Shown: positions 8,290-17,128 of the stretch, one piece after another
Layout of the letters: each line of letters starts with the position of its first letter
How positions within the stretch are numbered: the first letter of the stretch is position 1
Source: Planctomycetia bacterium
GTDB lineage: Bacteria; Planctomycetota; Phycisphaerae; UBA1845; Fen-1342
DNA: 64,000 bases
Direction of reading: 5' to 3'
Assembly (NCBI GenBank): GCA_015709575.1
Contig: CP054190.1
Coordinates: 1,240,001-1,304,000 of the forward strand
Position numbers and translations under genes: made by a program
Notes under the pieces: generated by a model
The model's input: the letters and a program-made list of their open reading frames with translations, nothing else
Told to the model about the DNA's origin: nothing
The model's database searches: none

Positions 8290-9924
8290 TCAACGCGCAC
8301 GCCCACCGTCGCCGGGGGTGTCCTGAGCAAGCAGCGCATCGGACCACGACGCACCCTCGCGCGAGGCTCCTTCACTAGTGACCGCCTGTTGCGACATCTG
8401 CCGCAGTAATCCCCTCGGATCGGATGGGCGGCGTATCACATCGTGACGAATCATCCCCGGCGTGGCACCGGACGAGGCGAGCTCCGGGTCGTGCTCCGAC
8501 TCGGCAACCGTCACGATCATCTTCCGCAGGAACCCCTTCGGATCGGCCGGGTAGCTGATCGCGGCCCGACGAAGCGCCCCCGGGGTGTCCCGTTGGAGCG
8601 AGGCGAACTCCGGGTCTCGCTCCAATTCGGCAACCGTCGAGATCACCTTCCGCAGGAACCCCTTTGGATCCGACGGGTAATTGACTGCAGCATGACGAAG
8701 CGCCCAAGGCGTATCATCTAATGACGCGAACTCCGGGTCGCTCTCCAACTCGGCAACCGTCGCGATCACCTTCCGCAGGAACCCCTTTGGATCAGACGGG
8801 TAATTGACTGCAGCATAACGAAGCGCCCAAGGCGTATCATCTAATGACGCGAACTCCGGGTCGCTCTCCAGCTCGGCAACCGTCGCGATCACCTTGCGAA
8901 GGAAGCCCTTGGGGTCCGACGGGTTGCCGATGGCGGCCTGACGAAGCACCCACGGCGTGTCCTGCTGAAGCGAGGCGAACTCCGGGTCGCTCTCCAGCTC
9001 AGGAATCGTCGCGATCACCTTCCGCAGGAACGCTTTCGGATCCGACGGGTAGTTGACCGCAGCCCGGACAAACACCGACGGCGTGTCACCGAACGACTCG
9101 AACTCCGGGTCGCGCTCCAGTTCGGAGACCGTCGCGATCACCTTCCGCAGGAACCCCTTCGGATCAGACGGGTAGCTGATCGCGGCCTGACGAAGCACCC
9201 CCGGCGTGTCCCGTTGGAGCGAGGCGAACTCCGGGTCGCTCTCCAGCTCAGCAATCGTTGCCATCACCTTCCGCAGGAAGCCCTTGGGGTCCGATGGGTT
9301 GTTTACCGCCGCGTGCCTGAACAGCCCCGGCGTTTCGCGCAGCGACTCGAACTCCGGGTCGCGCTCCAGTTCGGAGACCGTCGCGATCACCTTCCGCAGG
9401 AACGCTTTCGGATCCGACGGGTAGTTGACCGCAGCCCGGACAAACACCGCCGGCGTGTTATGCAACGAAGCGAACTCAGCGTCCCTGGTAAGGCTGCTCA
9501 GCTCACCGTTGTATATGGTCGCACGCGCCACGTCTGCCACGGAACTCTGGAGCATGCGGGCATTCACTTCAAGCTCGGATGCGAGTAGGCGATAGATCGC
9601 ACCGCGCAAGCGGGGGGGAACGTCCTGGCCCCGGCGGCGGCACATTTCCTCGAAGCCTTCCAGCGCTTTGGTCATCACGGCGTCAGGAGAACCATCGCTG
9701 ACCGCGCGGATCAGCGTGCTCTCGGCGCTCGCGGACTTCAAGGACCGGGTGACATCATCGGCGAGCCGTGCAGGTCCCCGCAGGTCCCGTTGGGACTCAC
9801 GCTGAACCCTCCGCACTTCAGCCATGAACGCTTCCGCAGCCCGCAGCACGTCCGGCGCAATGACCGTGTTGCCGTCAAGGCACAGCGTGCCGCGCGCATT
9901 AGCCGCTAGGCCATCACTGTCCAT
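8290..9924 (-). CDS. Protein with nine ~41-residue tandem helical repeats
   Basis: 544 residues. The N-terminal ~145 residues are unique and helical. Then come nine near-identical repeats of 41-42 residues (DNA about 8375-9483) with pattern DPEFASL.DTP..LR.AA, then NYPSDPKGFLRKVIATVAELE. The repeats differ mainly at the DTP/QRDTP turn and in AVNYPS versus AISYPS. Each unit probably forms two or three short helices, giving a solenoid suited to protein binding. There is no signal peptide or membrane helix. The ATG at 9922-9924 is preferred over 9960 because a GAGGGGGG stretch lies just upstream. I do not recognise the repeat family. The high DNA identity between units suggests recent expansion. 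Confidence 0.8.
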   Translation of the reverse strand: MDSDGLAANARGTLCLDGNTVIAPDVLRAAEAFMAEVRRVQRESQRDLRGPARLADDVTRSLKSASAESTLIRAVSDGSPDAVMTKALEGFEEMCRRRGQDVPPRLRGAIYRLLASELEVNARMLQSSVADVARATIYNGELSSLTRDAEFASLHNTPAVFVRAAVNYPSDPKAFLRKVIATVSELERDPEFESLRETPGLFRHAAVNNPSDPKGFLRKVMATIAELESDPEFASLQRDTPGVLRQAAISYPSDPKGFLRKVIATVSELERDPEFESFGDTPSVFVRAAVNYPSDPKAFLRKVIATIPELESDPEFASLQQDTPWVLRQAAIGNPSDPKGFLRKVIATVAELESDPEFASLDDTPWALRYAAVNYPSDPKGFLRKVIATVAELESDPEFASLDDTPWALRHAAVNYPSDPKGFLRKVISTVAELERDPEFASLQRDTPGALRRAAISYPADPKGFLRKMIVTVAESEHDPELASSGATPGMIRHDVIRRPSDPRGLLRQMSQQAVTSEGASREGASWSDALLAQDTPGDGGRAR

Positions 9925-9987
9925 CTCCCCGCCCCCCTCTTCGTTCGCACTACACCACACCTTACCACTTGCTCACGGCTATTAGTG

Positions 9988-10038
9988 TGACATTTTTATG
10001 ACAGTTGCTCGCCACACGCGGCGCTCCACGCATTGTCA
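9988..10038. repeat. TGACA/TGTCA motifs upstream of the repeat-protein gene
   Basis: TGACA at 9988-9992 and 9999-10003 (11 bp apart) and TGTCA at 10034-10038, in the 202-bp gap between the leftward repeat-protein gene and the next rightward gene. Same motif as the 7.6-7.95 kb cluster; may be an operator or transposase site. Confidence 0.35.
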
Positions 10039-10162
10039 TCAAATGGTAACACGTTTGTGATATGATTACTGAGTACGGCCTTCCTGCAGAACGCGGTATA
10101 CGGCAGTACACACGCGCGGCCGCTAACGCCTCGCGATCTCATTAACATGAAGAGCGCTGCAC

Positions 10163-10366
10163 ATGGACGACAAGGACGATGATGGACCGAGGAGCTTTCG
10201 GGAACGCCTGCACGCAGCCCGGGAGCAGATGGCCGCAGCCACGCACTCGGGCACGGACCATGACGTGGCTGCGGCCGCAGACAATCTTCAACAGCTTGAA
10301 GACCACGCTGCAAAGCTTGAAGCCCGTCGGCGGGCACGGAAACGCAAACAACCCCGATGCAGGTGA
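10163..10366 (+). CDS. Small charged helical protein
   Basis: 67 residues, highly charged and predicted to be alpha-helical (RERLHAAREQMAAA, LQQLEDHAAKLEARRRARKR), perhaps a short coiled coil. No family recognised. It ends 10 nt inside the following pseudopilin gene, so the two may be translated together. No clear ribosome site; moderate-to-low confidence. Confidence 0.4.
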   Translation: MDDKDDDGPRSFRERLHAAREQMAAATHSGTDHDVAAAADNLQQLEDHAAKLEARRRARKRKQPRCR

Positions 10367-11220
10367 CCGTTAGTCACAGGTGTCCGCTTCCGCGCAGGTA
10401 TGGGTTCACCCTGATCGAGCTGTCTGTGGTCATGCTCGTCATAGCGGTCCTCGCAGCAGCGATACTGGTTGGCGCCGATTTGATACGTGACGCCCGAATC
10501 CGTCAGCAGATATCGCAACTGGAACAGTTTGACCGAGCCGCCACCACGTTCAAACTCAAGTACGGCTGCATTCCCGGTGACTGCGCCAACATATCAGCCG
10601 TGTTCAGCGGAGCACCGGACGGCAATGGCGACGGCCTTGTGACCGACTGCTCAGGTGACATCAAAGGCTCCGTGAGCTATTACGACATGGATTCGTCCTA
10701 CGAGTACGAAGCGGCAGCATTCTGGCAGGAACTGGGGCTTGCCGGGCTCATAGAGGGGATCTACGACGGTGCAGCCTCCACCCTGGACAACCATTCCGTG
10801 GGTAATACCTATCCGGCCAGCACCATCGACCCCAGCATAGGGGTACTCGCCTATGCGACTGCGTGCGCGTCTCCCGGTTACTCAAGCCTGGATCACCCAT
10901 TCAACGCGTACACAACAGTCGTGGTCAGCACGGCTGGCGGGCTTCAGCAAGCGGTGTACGACCGCGCGCTCGCGCCGGCCGTCGCCTACAGCATCGACCG
11001 AAAGGTTGACGATGGATCACCGAAGGCCGGCAGAGTCAACGCCGGCAGCAATGTCGCATTCGATTCTTTCACGGGAGAAACGCCGCCCGCGCTTCCGCTG
11101 GCGCCCGCCAGTCATTGTGCCTACGTACCGGCAGGATCTTCCGGAGGAGAGAGCGAGTGGGTTTACAATCTGGCAGATGCAGAGGCTCCATGCGCCCTGC
11201 GCTGGCGCGCCCCGTACTGA
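10357..11220 (+). CDS. Type II secretion/type IV pilin-like pseudopilin
   Basis: 287 residues beginning with a short basic leader and a prepilin cleavage and methylation motif, RRYG/FTLIELSVVMLVIAVLAAAI (cleavage between Gly and Phe; Glu at mature position 5). The following ~20 hydrophobic residues are the pilin helix. The globular domain has six Cys and the type KYGCIPGDCAN and DGNGDGLVTDC. It would be processed by a prepilin peptidase and inserted in the inner membrane. No other secretion gene is nearby, so this is an isolated pseudopilin, common in planctomycetes. Confidence 0.85.
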   Translation: MQVTVSHRCPLPRRYGFTLIELSVVMLVIAVLAAAILVGADLIRDARIRQQISQLEQFDRAATTFKLKYGCIPGDCANISAVFSGAPDGNGDGLVTDCSGDIKGSVSYYDMDSSYEYEAAAFWQELGLAGLIEGIYDGAASTLDNHSVGNTYPASTIDPSIGVLAYATACASPGYSSLDHPFNAYTTVVVSTAGGLQQAVYDRALAPAVAYSIDRKVDDGSPKAGRVNAGSNVAFDSFTGETPPALPLAPASHCAYVPAGSSGGESEWVYNLADAEAPCALRWRAPY

Positions 11221-11402
11221 TGTACTCGCGGAGCAAAGCCTGCCGTGGCGTCAATGGCGTTCACGCCGGCACACCCGCCACCAGTGCGTAGACCTCCTCC
11301 GCGCTGACTTCCGATACCGCGTCGTGCGGTGGCTTTGCATTGCGTTCACTGGCTGCGATAGGCATCGGACTCGCCGCTCTTGTTGCCGCGAGATCGATTG
11401 AG

Positions 11403-12548
11403 TCACCGAGGCCTTCGTCCATTCGGGTGTACGGGATCCAGAGGCTTGCGGGGCAAGGCAGCGACAGGGTGTTGCTCATCCCTCACGTCTGCGGCGGACC
11501 TGCCATGCGTGTCCCGCGCGGAAGCATCCGCTCCCGCTGACAGCAACATTCCCTCTACGATCGTGTTACCGTCAAATGCCGCCTCGTGCAGAGGCGTCCA
11601 CTGGTAAGCATCTCGTGCATTCACCTTGCCTCCCTTGTCGAGCAAGGCCCTGACGGCCTCAGCGTTGCCACGATCCACGGCCTCATGCAGCGCGGTGCGT
11701 CCGCGAACATCGACGGCGTTCACATTGACGCCCGTGGCCAGCAGCGCGCCGACGGCTTGCGCATTGCCGGCGAGTGATGCACTGTGCAGGGGAGTGCGCC
11801 CGTCTTCGTCGCTACCGTGAGCAACAGCGCCTCTCTCCAGCAATACTCTTATGGCATCGGTGTTACTGCAGAGGGCCGCCTCATGCAGCGCCGTTCGGCC
11901 GTTCGCATCCGCGGCGTCTATGTTGGCGCCTCTTTCCAGCAACGCGCGGACCGCTTCACTGCGTCCGTATTTGGCGGCGTCGTGCAGCGCAAGCCGCCCA
12001 CAAGCATCTGGCGCGTTCACATTCACGATCGCGTCAATCAGCACGGTTACCACCCTGCCATGGCCCTCCCGCATCGCTGTATTAAGCGGCGTTGATCGGC
12101 GCGGCAGATCCACGGCATAGAGGTCGGCGCCCGCGGCTAGAAGCGCGGCCGCAATCTCCGGCCTGTTGGTGTATGCGGCTTCGTGCAACGGCGTCCGCCT
12201 GTTTTCGTTACCGGCGTTCACATCGGCGCCGTTCGCCAACAGCATCGCTACCGCCTCCTGGCGACCGCGTTGCACTGCCATGTGCAACGGAGTCCATCCG
12301 CGAACATCGACGGCGTTCACATCGGCACCCTTCCCAATCAGCACCGCCACGATGTCCGACCGGTCTGAACACGCTGCAATATGCAGCGGTGCGCATCCCT
12401 GGAGATCGCGTTCGTTCACGTTGCGCGTGGTCTCCACAAGGGCTCTTACTCTTTGAAGGTCTCCCTGACTTACCGCGTCGTGCAGCGGCGGCGCGCGCCG
12501 CGGGGCAGGCTCGCCGGTGCCGCCGGTAGTGTTATGTCCCCTGTGCAT
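11403..12548 (-). CDS. Ankyrin-repeat protein
   Basis: 381 residues made almost wholly of about ten 33-residue ankyrin repeats (pattern GRTALHEAA..GN.EAV.ALL.KGADVNA.D). An example is DVRGWTPLHMAVQRGRQEAV. A short N-terminal leader (MHRGHNTTGGTGEPAPRRA) and basic tail flank them. There is no signal peptide or enzyme domain, so it is probably a protein-interaction scaffold. The 182-bp gap to the upstream pseudopilin stop holds nothing clear. Such proteins in accessory DNA sometimes act as immunity or effector partners, but nothing here shows that. Confidence 0.9.
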   Translation of the reverse strand: MHRGHNTTGGTGEPAPRRAPPLHDAVSQGDLQRVRALVETTRNVNERDLQGCAPLHIAACSDRSDIVAVLIGKGADVNAVDVRGWTPLHMAVQRGRQEAVAMLLANGADVNAGNENRRTPLHEAAYTNRPEIAAALLAAGADLYAVDLPRRSTPLNTAMREGHGRVVTVLIDAIVNVNAPDACGRLALHDAAKYGRSEAVRALLERGANIDAADANGRTALHEAALCSNTDAIRVLLERGAVAHGSDEDGRTPLHSASLAGNAQAVGALLATGVNVNAVDVRGRTALHEAVDRGNAEAVRALLDKGGKVNARDAYQWTPLHEAAFDGNTIVEGMLLSAGADASARDTHGRSAADVRDEQHPVAALPRKPLDPVHPNGRRPR

Positions 12549-12642
12549 TACTACCGCCCATTGTGCATTCCGGAGCGCCGGTGTCGTATCGCGCTCTGCC
12601 GCTCTCCTTCCCGTGCCCTTCCCTGTTGCGCTCCCGGGAACC

Positions 12643-13065
12643 TCACAGCCCTATGTCCACGTGCGTATCGACTTTGGCGCATTCCGTCCGCACGGTGCAG
12701 GAGGCCCCGAACAGCTGTAACTGACCGTCGGTGCAGGCAAAGGCGCCGTTGCACGAGCTCTCAGCAAAGGCGCATCCCCTGATCCACACTCTCTCGCACA
12801 GCGGGCCGAACGCGCCATCGTCCCCTGGCACGCCGCCGCACATGGGCTCGGCAGCGACCCGCAGCACTGCGGGATTGCACGCGTCGTAGCCACTCGCGTC
12901 GAGAACGCACTCCGGCGGCACATTCGGCGCTGACTGGGTGCATATGGAAATCTGCTTTCCGTCGCCAACCCAAGGCCCGCCGCTTCGTGCAACGGCAGCA
13001 GGGGTATCCATGAGAGCCACAATGGCGACAAGGGATAGTGTAATAGCGGTAAACCTGACTTGCAT
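12643..13065 (-). CDS. Secreted Cys-rich small protein
   Basis: 140 residues from the ATG at 13063-13065 (GAGG just upstream; another ATG lies 12 nt earlier). The N-terminus (VRFTAITLSLVAIVALMDTP, AAVARS) is a signal peptide with cleavage after an A-x-A motif. The mature part has ten Cys, spaced as pairs that could form disulfides (ICTQSAPNVPPECVLD, CNGAFACTDGQLQ). No family recognised. Probably exported to the periplasm or cell surface. Confidence 0.65.
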   Translation of the reverse strand: MQVRFTAITLSLVAIVALMDTPAAVARSGGPWVGDGKQISICTQSAPNVPPECVLDASGYDACNPAVLRVAAEPMCGGVPGDDGAFGPLCERVWIRGCAFAESSCNGAFACTDGQLQLFGASCTVRTECAKVDTHVDIGL

Positions 13066-13123
13066 ACATCCTCGCATAAGGCGGCATCATGGCCGCCAGT
13101 TCACATAGTGTACCACGTATATG

Positions 13124-13161
13124 TGACACTATTGTGGCAGGTCTGTGACAGAAGTGTGACA
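13124..13161. repeat. Three closely spaced GTGACA motifs
   Basis: TGTGACA-like units centred on TGACA at 13124-13128, 13146-13150 and 13157-13161, spaced 22 and 11 bp (two and one helical turns), in the 215-bp gap upstream of the secreted protein gene. The regular spacing suggests a repeated protein-binding site. They share the core with the 7.6-7.95 kb cluster. Confidence 0.4.
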
Positions 13162-13280
13162 AGTGTAAGTATAGGGAACACCTAGGAAAGACGGACGCCG
13201 ATGCGTGTCCGAAAAGCGCCGGTGTGGCGAGTGCGCCGCCATGCCATAGGCCGTGGCCAGAGAGCGAGGCTCGGTGAACG

Positions 13281-13697
13281 CTACCACGCGATGGTATCGA
13301 TAACGGTATCGCGTTCGCCGGCCTCCAAGCCGGTCGCACGGTCCGCCTCCTGAATCCACGGCACGCGGTGCCGCGTGATGCCCTCGAAGAGGCGCACGGT
13401 AGGCCGCACTTCGGCGTTGAGGTTGCGGCCGTGGATGCGGATCTTCCGCCCTGCCACCGAGAGCGTGATGCCTTCGGACGGATTGAACTCCGCATTGTCG
13501 AGGTAGCCGTAGCCCACCGCCAGGATCGAGCCATCCTTCCTGCGAAGCTCCAGCATGCGCGAGAAATCCTTCACCCCCCGCAGCCAGCCGAACGCGCCGA
13601 GATCGTCGGCCGCGTCGAGCTCGGCGACGACGGTCTGCCCGCCGAGTCCGGCGGCAATCTTCGGAGCGTACCGATGAAGGACCGAACTATCGCTCAT
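13281..13697 (-). CDS. Hypothetical protein downstream of relaxase
   Basis: 138-residue soluble protein that begins 11 nt inside the end of the relaxase gene, so it is translated with it. The text (FSRMLELRRKDGSILAVGYG, LSVAGRKIRIHGRNL) suggests a beta-rich fold. I do not recognise a named family. Its position implies a role in plasmid mobilization or in control of the relaxase. Confidence 0.7.
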   Translation of the reverse strand: MSDSSVLHRYAPKIAAGLGGQTVVAELDAADDLGAFGWLRGVKDFSRMLELRRKDGSILAVGYGYLDNAEFNPSEGITLSVAGRKIRIHGRNLNAEVRPTVRLFEGITRHRVPWIQEADRATGLEAGERDTVIDTIAW

Positions 13698-16335
13698 GGG
13701 TCATCCCTTCCCGTTCGTGGTCCAGGGCAGGCATGGCTGGCGCCAGCTGCTGCATGCGGTGCAGGTGCTCACCGCGTTCGCGGAGTGCGGCAGCCCCGAC
13801 CAGTTCCGTCGCAGTGATGCGATCGTCCGAGTGACTGACCGCTTCGAGGAGCGATTCCTTGTCGTCGGTGTAGATCGTGACACCCTTGCGCCCTCGCGAC
13901 ACGGAGACGTAGAACTGTTGCGCGGAGCTTGCCGGAAAGGACTGAGACGACTGGCCGATGAAGACGCGCTTCACGGTCTTGCCCTGTGACGCGTGCGAAG
14001 TCACGACGTAGCCGTGCGCCAGGTACCCGTAATCTTTCCCGATCGTCTTCCCGTTCGTGAGCCGGATATCGCCCTTCGGCGTGAACCCCGCGACCGTGCA
14101 TAGGGTTCCGTTGTTGAGGTCGCCCTGTCCGTCCGCCGTCTTGCCGTTGCGCGTGATCCGCAGCTTGTCGCCCGGCGCCACCGGCAGGACGTTCGGGCGG
14201 AACACCTGGAACTTGTCCGCCTGATCGAGCGGCAACGGGTCTGAGCCGACGATGACGCGCTGGCCCTTCTTGAAGCCCTGGGCATTCTGGTGGAAGACCA
14301 GCACGTCGCCGGGGGAGTAGTTCAGCGGATCGGCCCGCTCGCCTTCGGTCAGGTTCGCGTTTTCGAGGACGGGGAGGCGGCGCTCGCCGGGGCCGAGTTC
14401 GCCCTGTTCCTTGAGCCGCGCACGGATTTCATCGGTGATCCACTCGCCTTCGAGGTGCGTCGGTGAGACGACCAGGGCCGCTTCGTCCGACTTGTCCTCC
14501 CGGATCGCGGTCACGTAGTCGGCTGCCAACGTCTTGTACCGCTCCGTCTCCGGCACTTCCCTGATCCAGCCGAGATCATCGAGCCGGCGGAAGCCCTCCT
14601 CCGTGCGGCCTTCGGAGAGCGCCCGCACGGCCTGCTTGTAGTCGCCCTCCTGCCGCTGAATCTCCCGGATGTTCGCGGGAACCAGCCCCGCCTCCTCTTC
14701 CAGCAGCCGCAGCGCAGCGCCGCGTTCCACCGATCCGTGCTGCCGCCTATCGCCCGAGAGAATGACGCGGGCATCGAGCCTGTCCGCCAGGTCGAAGACC
14801 TCCCGCATGGACTTCGTGCCGAGAAGTCCCGCTTCGTCGATCCAGAGCACCTGCCCCTGCATGGTTCCCTGCATCCGCTCATCCTTGAGAAGGCGCGCCA
14901 CCGTGTCGGCACCGGCGAAGCCTTCCTTCTCCCGCAGCACGAACCGGCTCGCATCCGCCGACGGCGCGAAGACGAAGACGCGCCTGCCGTTCCCCTCGAT
15001 CGCTTCCACGGCTTCCTTCATCATCGTTGTCTTGCCGGTTCCGGCCGCGCCGCGAATCAGCATGACGCGGTCCCGGGAATTCAGAACATGCTCCACGGCC
15101 CGGCGCTGATCCGCATTGAGCCAATCGCGGGCGAACACGTGCGTCCCGATGCCGAGCCGGCGGCACGCGCCCCTGCCTTGCCGCGCGAACTCCAGCATCC
15201 GGCGCTCTTCGGCGAGCACTTCCCGCGTCGTGACCAGCCGCCGCCCGTCCCGCTCGGCGCTGACGAGGTTCTCCCGTGCCAGCGTGTCCGCGATCTGCTC
15301 CGGCGTTGCACGCCCGACCGAGCGCTTGAGCGCTTCGGCCAGGAGCTTCCGCTCCGGGACGACCGATGCCCTCTCGAAACAATGCTCCATCGCCAGCCGC
15401 ACGGCATCGCGGGCCGAGCGGTCGTCCTCCGCGATCCCTTCCTCTCCCAGGCGGCCCTTCACTCCGTTCAGCGCCGCCAGTTCCTCCGGCGAAAGCCGGG
15501 CGGTCCATTGCTCCCGGAGTTCCTCCATCGACAGGTCTTTCTGCTTGTGCTCGCGCGTCTTGGCCCCAAGCTCGCCTTTGGCGTCGGGGTTCGTCACGCC
15601 CATTTCCTTGGCCAGCTTCTCTATCTGCGCGGTGCGCCGCGAGAACTTCTGCGTGGCCGAGGCCGGCACGCCGGCCAGCTCCCAGCCCTGCCGGGTGCGC
15701 TCAGTCCGCAGCCCGAGTTCCTCGAGCCGCCTGGCCAGCCGCGAATGGAAGACCGCCTCGAAGAAGGGGCCGTCGCGCTTCAGGCCCGCGAACTGCCCCG
15801 CCTTCCAGCGCGATTCCCTGTCGTCCCAGGTGGTGTTGAACACGAAGCAGTGGGCGTGCAGGTGCGGATCGGGGACGCCCTCCACGGGGCGCGCCGTGAA
15901 GTGGATGAACTCGCCCCACACCATGTTCCCCGTCGTGCGGTCTTCGTTGCGTCCGCCCGCGCGCACGCGGGTCTGCATTTCCGCTTCGATGTCGTGCATG
16001 GTCGCATCGACCGATTCTCGGAAGGCGTCGAGAACCCGCTCGTCGCGCGTGAGGCCGTAGAGCAGCGACACGCTCTTGGGTACGTGGAAGTTGAAGTCGT
16101 AGCCCACGCGGCGGTCGGATTTCCGGCGCGGGGTCAACGGGTTGCCCGTCGCTGGATGGCGGTTGTCGCAGAGCGCGTCCCACGCTTCGCGCCGCACCGT
16201 TCCGGCAAGGCCCAGTCGCCTGGCTCCCTCGCCTCTCCACATCCCGACGAGCTCCTGGCCCTCCGTGTAGTAGTCGGCGGTGGAGTAGTAGCTCTTGGCT
16301 CTGTCGGCTGAACTGTTCTGACTGATCCGCAGCAT
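13687..16335 (-). CDS. MobF/TrwC-family conjugative relaxase-helicase
   Basis: 882 residues. The N-terminal relaxase domain (1-290) has the candidate nicking tyrosines YY (17-18) and YY (22-23) and the three-His metal motif DPHLHAH (His158, 160, 162). The C-terminal helicase has Walker A GAAGTGKT (429-436) and Walker B VLWIDE (496-501), with further RecD/TraI-like motifs and a late UvrD-like motif YVVTSHASQGKTV. The protein would nick oriT and unwind the strand for transfer. Length is normal for TrwC-like proteins. No type IV secretion genes are in the window, so the element is at least mobilizable. The upstream 533-bp gap probably holds oriT. Confidence 0.93.
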   Translation of the reverse strand: MLRISQNSSADRAKSYYSTADYYTEGQELVGMWRGEGARRLGLAGTVRREAWDALCDNRHPATGNPLTPRRKSDRRVGYDFNFHVPKSVSLLYGLTRDERVLDAFRESVDATMHDIEAEMQTRVRAGGRNEDRTTGNMVWGEFIHFTARPVEGVPDPHLHAHCFVFNTTWDDRESRWKAGQFAGLKRDGPFFEAVFHSRLARRLEELGLRTERTRQGWELAGVPASATQKFSRRTAQIEKLAKEMGVTNPDAKGELGAKTREHKQKDLSMEELREQWTARLSPEELAALNGVKGRLGEEGIAEDDRSARDAVRLAMEHCFERASVVPERKLLAEALKRSVGRATPEQIADTLARENLVSAERDGRRLVTTREVLAEERRMLEFARQGRGACRRLGIGTHVFARDWLNADQRRAVEHVLNSRDRVMLIRGAAGTGKTTMMKEAVEAIEGNGRRVFVFAPSADASRFVLREKEGFAGADTVARLLKDERMQGTMQGQVLWIDEAGLLGTKSMREVFDLADRLDARVILSGDRRQHGSVERGAALRLLEEEAGLVPANIREIQRQEGDYKQAVRALSEGRTEEGFRRLDDLGWIREVPETERYKTLAADYVTAIREDKSDEAALVVSPTHLEGEWITDEIRARLKEQGELGPGERRLPVLENANLTEGERADPLNYSPGDVLVFHQNAQGFKKGQRVIVGSDPLPLDQADKFQVFRPNVLPVAPGDKLRITRNGKTADGQGDLNNGTLCTVAGFTPKGDIRLTNGKTIGKDYGYLAHGYVVTSHASQGKTVKRVFIGQSSQSFPASSAQQFYVSVSRGRKGVTIYTDDKESLLEAVSHSDDRITATELVGAAALRERGEHLHRMQQLAPAMPALDHEREGMTHER

Positions 16336-16400
16336 GATGGCGCCATTTCCTAGCGCCTCATTCGCGATTGTTCAAGCACTTGTTCGCGCGTGGGTTGTTT

Positions 16401-16420
16401 CTTTCACGGCGTTTCACGGC
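16401..16420. repeat. 10-bp tandem repeat upstream of relaxase (oriT candidate region)
   Basis: TTTCACGGC occurs twice in tandem (16402-16410 and 16412-16420) in the non-coding region 16336-16868, which separates the leftward relaxase from a rightward gene set. MobF oriT sites lie next to the relaxase gene and contain short direct and inverted repeats. No complete oriT or nic consensus was recognised, so the exact site is open. The rest of the gap shows no gene. Confidence 0.35.
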
Positions 16421-16868
16421 ACCATGCGGATGGCCTTCTTCCCGCCCGTGAATCAGTCCCCGCCGCGACGCCGGGTTCGCGTCCCCATGCGGCACAGCAG
16501 TCTGGGCATTCCGCCCTTGCGCGTACAGCAGGCGCGAATGCGAATCCAGTCGTCTACTTCATCGTTGCGCACTGTCGGCGCCGGCAGTCGCCCCGGAGCG
16601 GTCCGTGCGGCAGGTTCGTCTCCTTCCCTCTCGCTGTTTCCTGCACCCACACACGGCCTGATTGACGGCATCGCTAAAGCCGCCGCCGGGCCGGTCAAGC
16701 AGAAAACCGGTTCCTCCCAACATCTTCACTGCGTTGCAGACGCGGGTCCCTCCCGTTTTCCGCTGTGACCCGTGCGCTCGCTTCGCTCTCCCCGGCTGTG
16801 GCGGCTTCTTTCCGCGTGCCATCAGGCCGCGATGGGCGCGGCCGGAAACAAGAAAAGGAGACATCACC

Positions 16869-17072
16869 ATGACCGACACGAACAACACCGCTTCCAAGGC
16901 TCCCAGCCACGTCGCCTACCAGGTGCGTGACCGCGAGGGCAAGAAGGCCTTCTGGACCCGCATCGGGGCCGCCTGGCAGCACTCCGACGGCAAGGGCTTC
17001 AACATCCAGCTTGAAGTCGTGCCGCTGGACGGCCGCGTCACCCTCCGCGTCGCGACCGAGAAGAAGGACTGA
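16869..17072 (+). CDS. Small conserved plasmid-type protein
   Basis: 67 residues; ATG chosen because AAAAGGAG precedes it by 8 nt. The protein (VAYQVRDREGKKAFWTRIGA, AWQHSDGKGFNIQLEVVPLDG, then RVTLRV) looks like a compact beta-sheet domain common on proteobacterial and planctomycete plasmids, function unknown. It is followed by a strong terminator-like hairpin. A longer frame from 16662 has no support. Confidence 0.7.
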   Translation: MTDTNNTASKAPSHVAYQVRDREGKKAFWTRIGAAWQHSDGKGFNIQLEVVPLDGRVTLRVATEKKD

Positions 17073-17083
17073 TTCACAACCAC

Positions 17084-17112
17084 GGGCGGGCCGAAAGGCC
17101 CGCCCTTTCTCT
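17084..17112 (+). terminator. Intrinsic terminator-like hairpin
   Basis: GGGCGGGCC (17084-17092), GAAA loop, GGCCCGCCC (17097-17105): a perfect 9-bp GC-rich stem with a stable tetraloop, followed by TTTCTCTC. It lies 12 nt past the preceding stop and 24 nt before the next start, so it would stop or attenuate read-through. Confidence 0.75.
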
Positions 17113-17128
17113 CGAAAGGAAACACGAC

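Noticed and set aside
8375-9483. Regular ~123-bp DNA repeats considered as a CRISPR array
   Set aside because: The period is 123-126 bp, there are no unique spacers, and the repeats keep an open frame as protein repeats.
11261-11479. Leftward frame overlapping the ankyrin gene end
   Set aside because: No ankyrin pattern, no ribosome site, and it lies largely in non-coding DNA.
14737-16311. 524-codon rightward open frame
   Set aside because: Antisense to the relaxase gene, which has full catalytic motifs.
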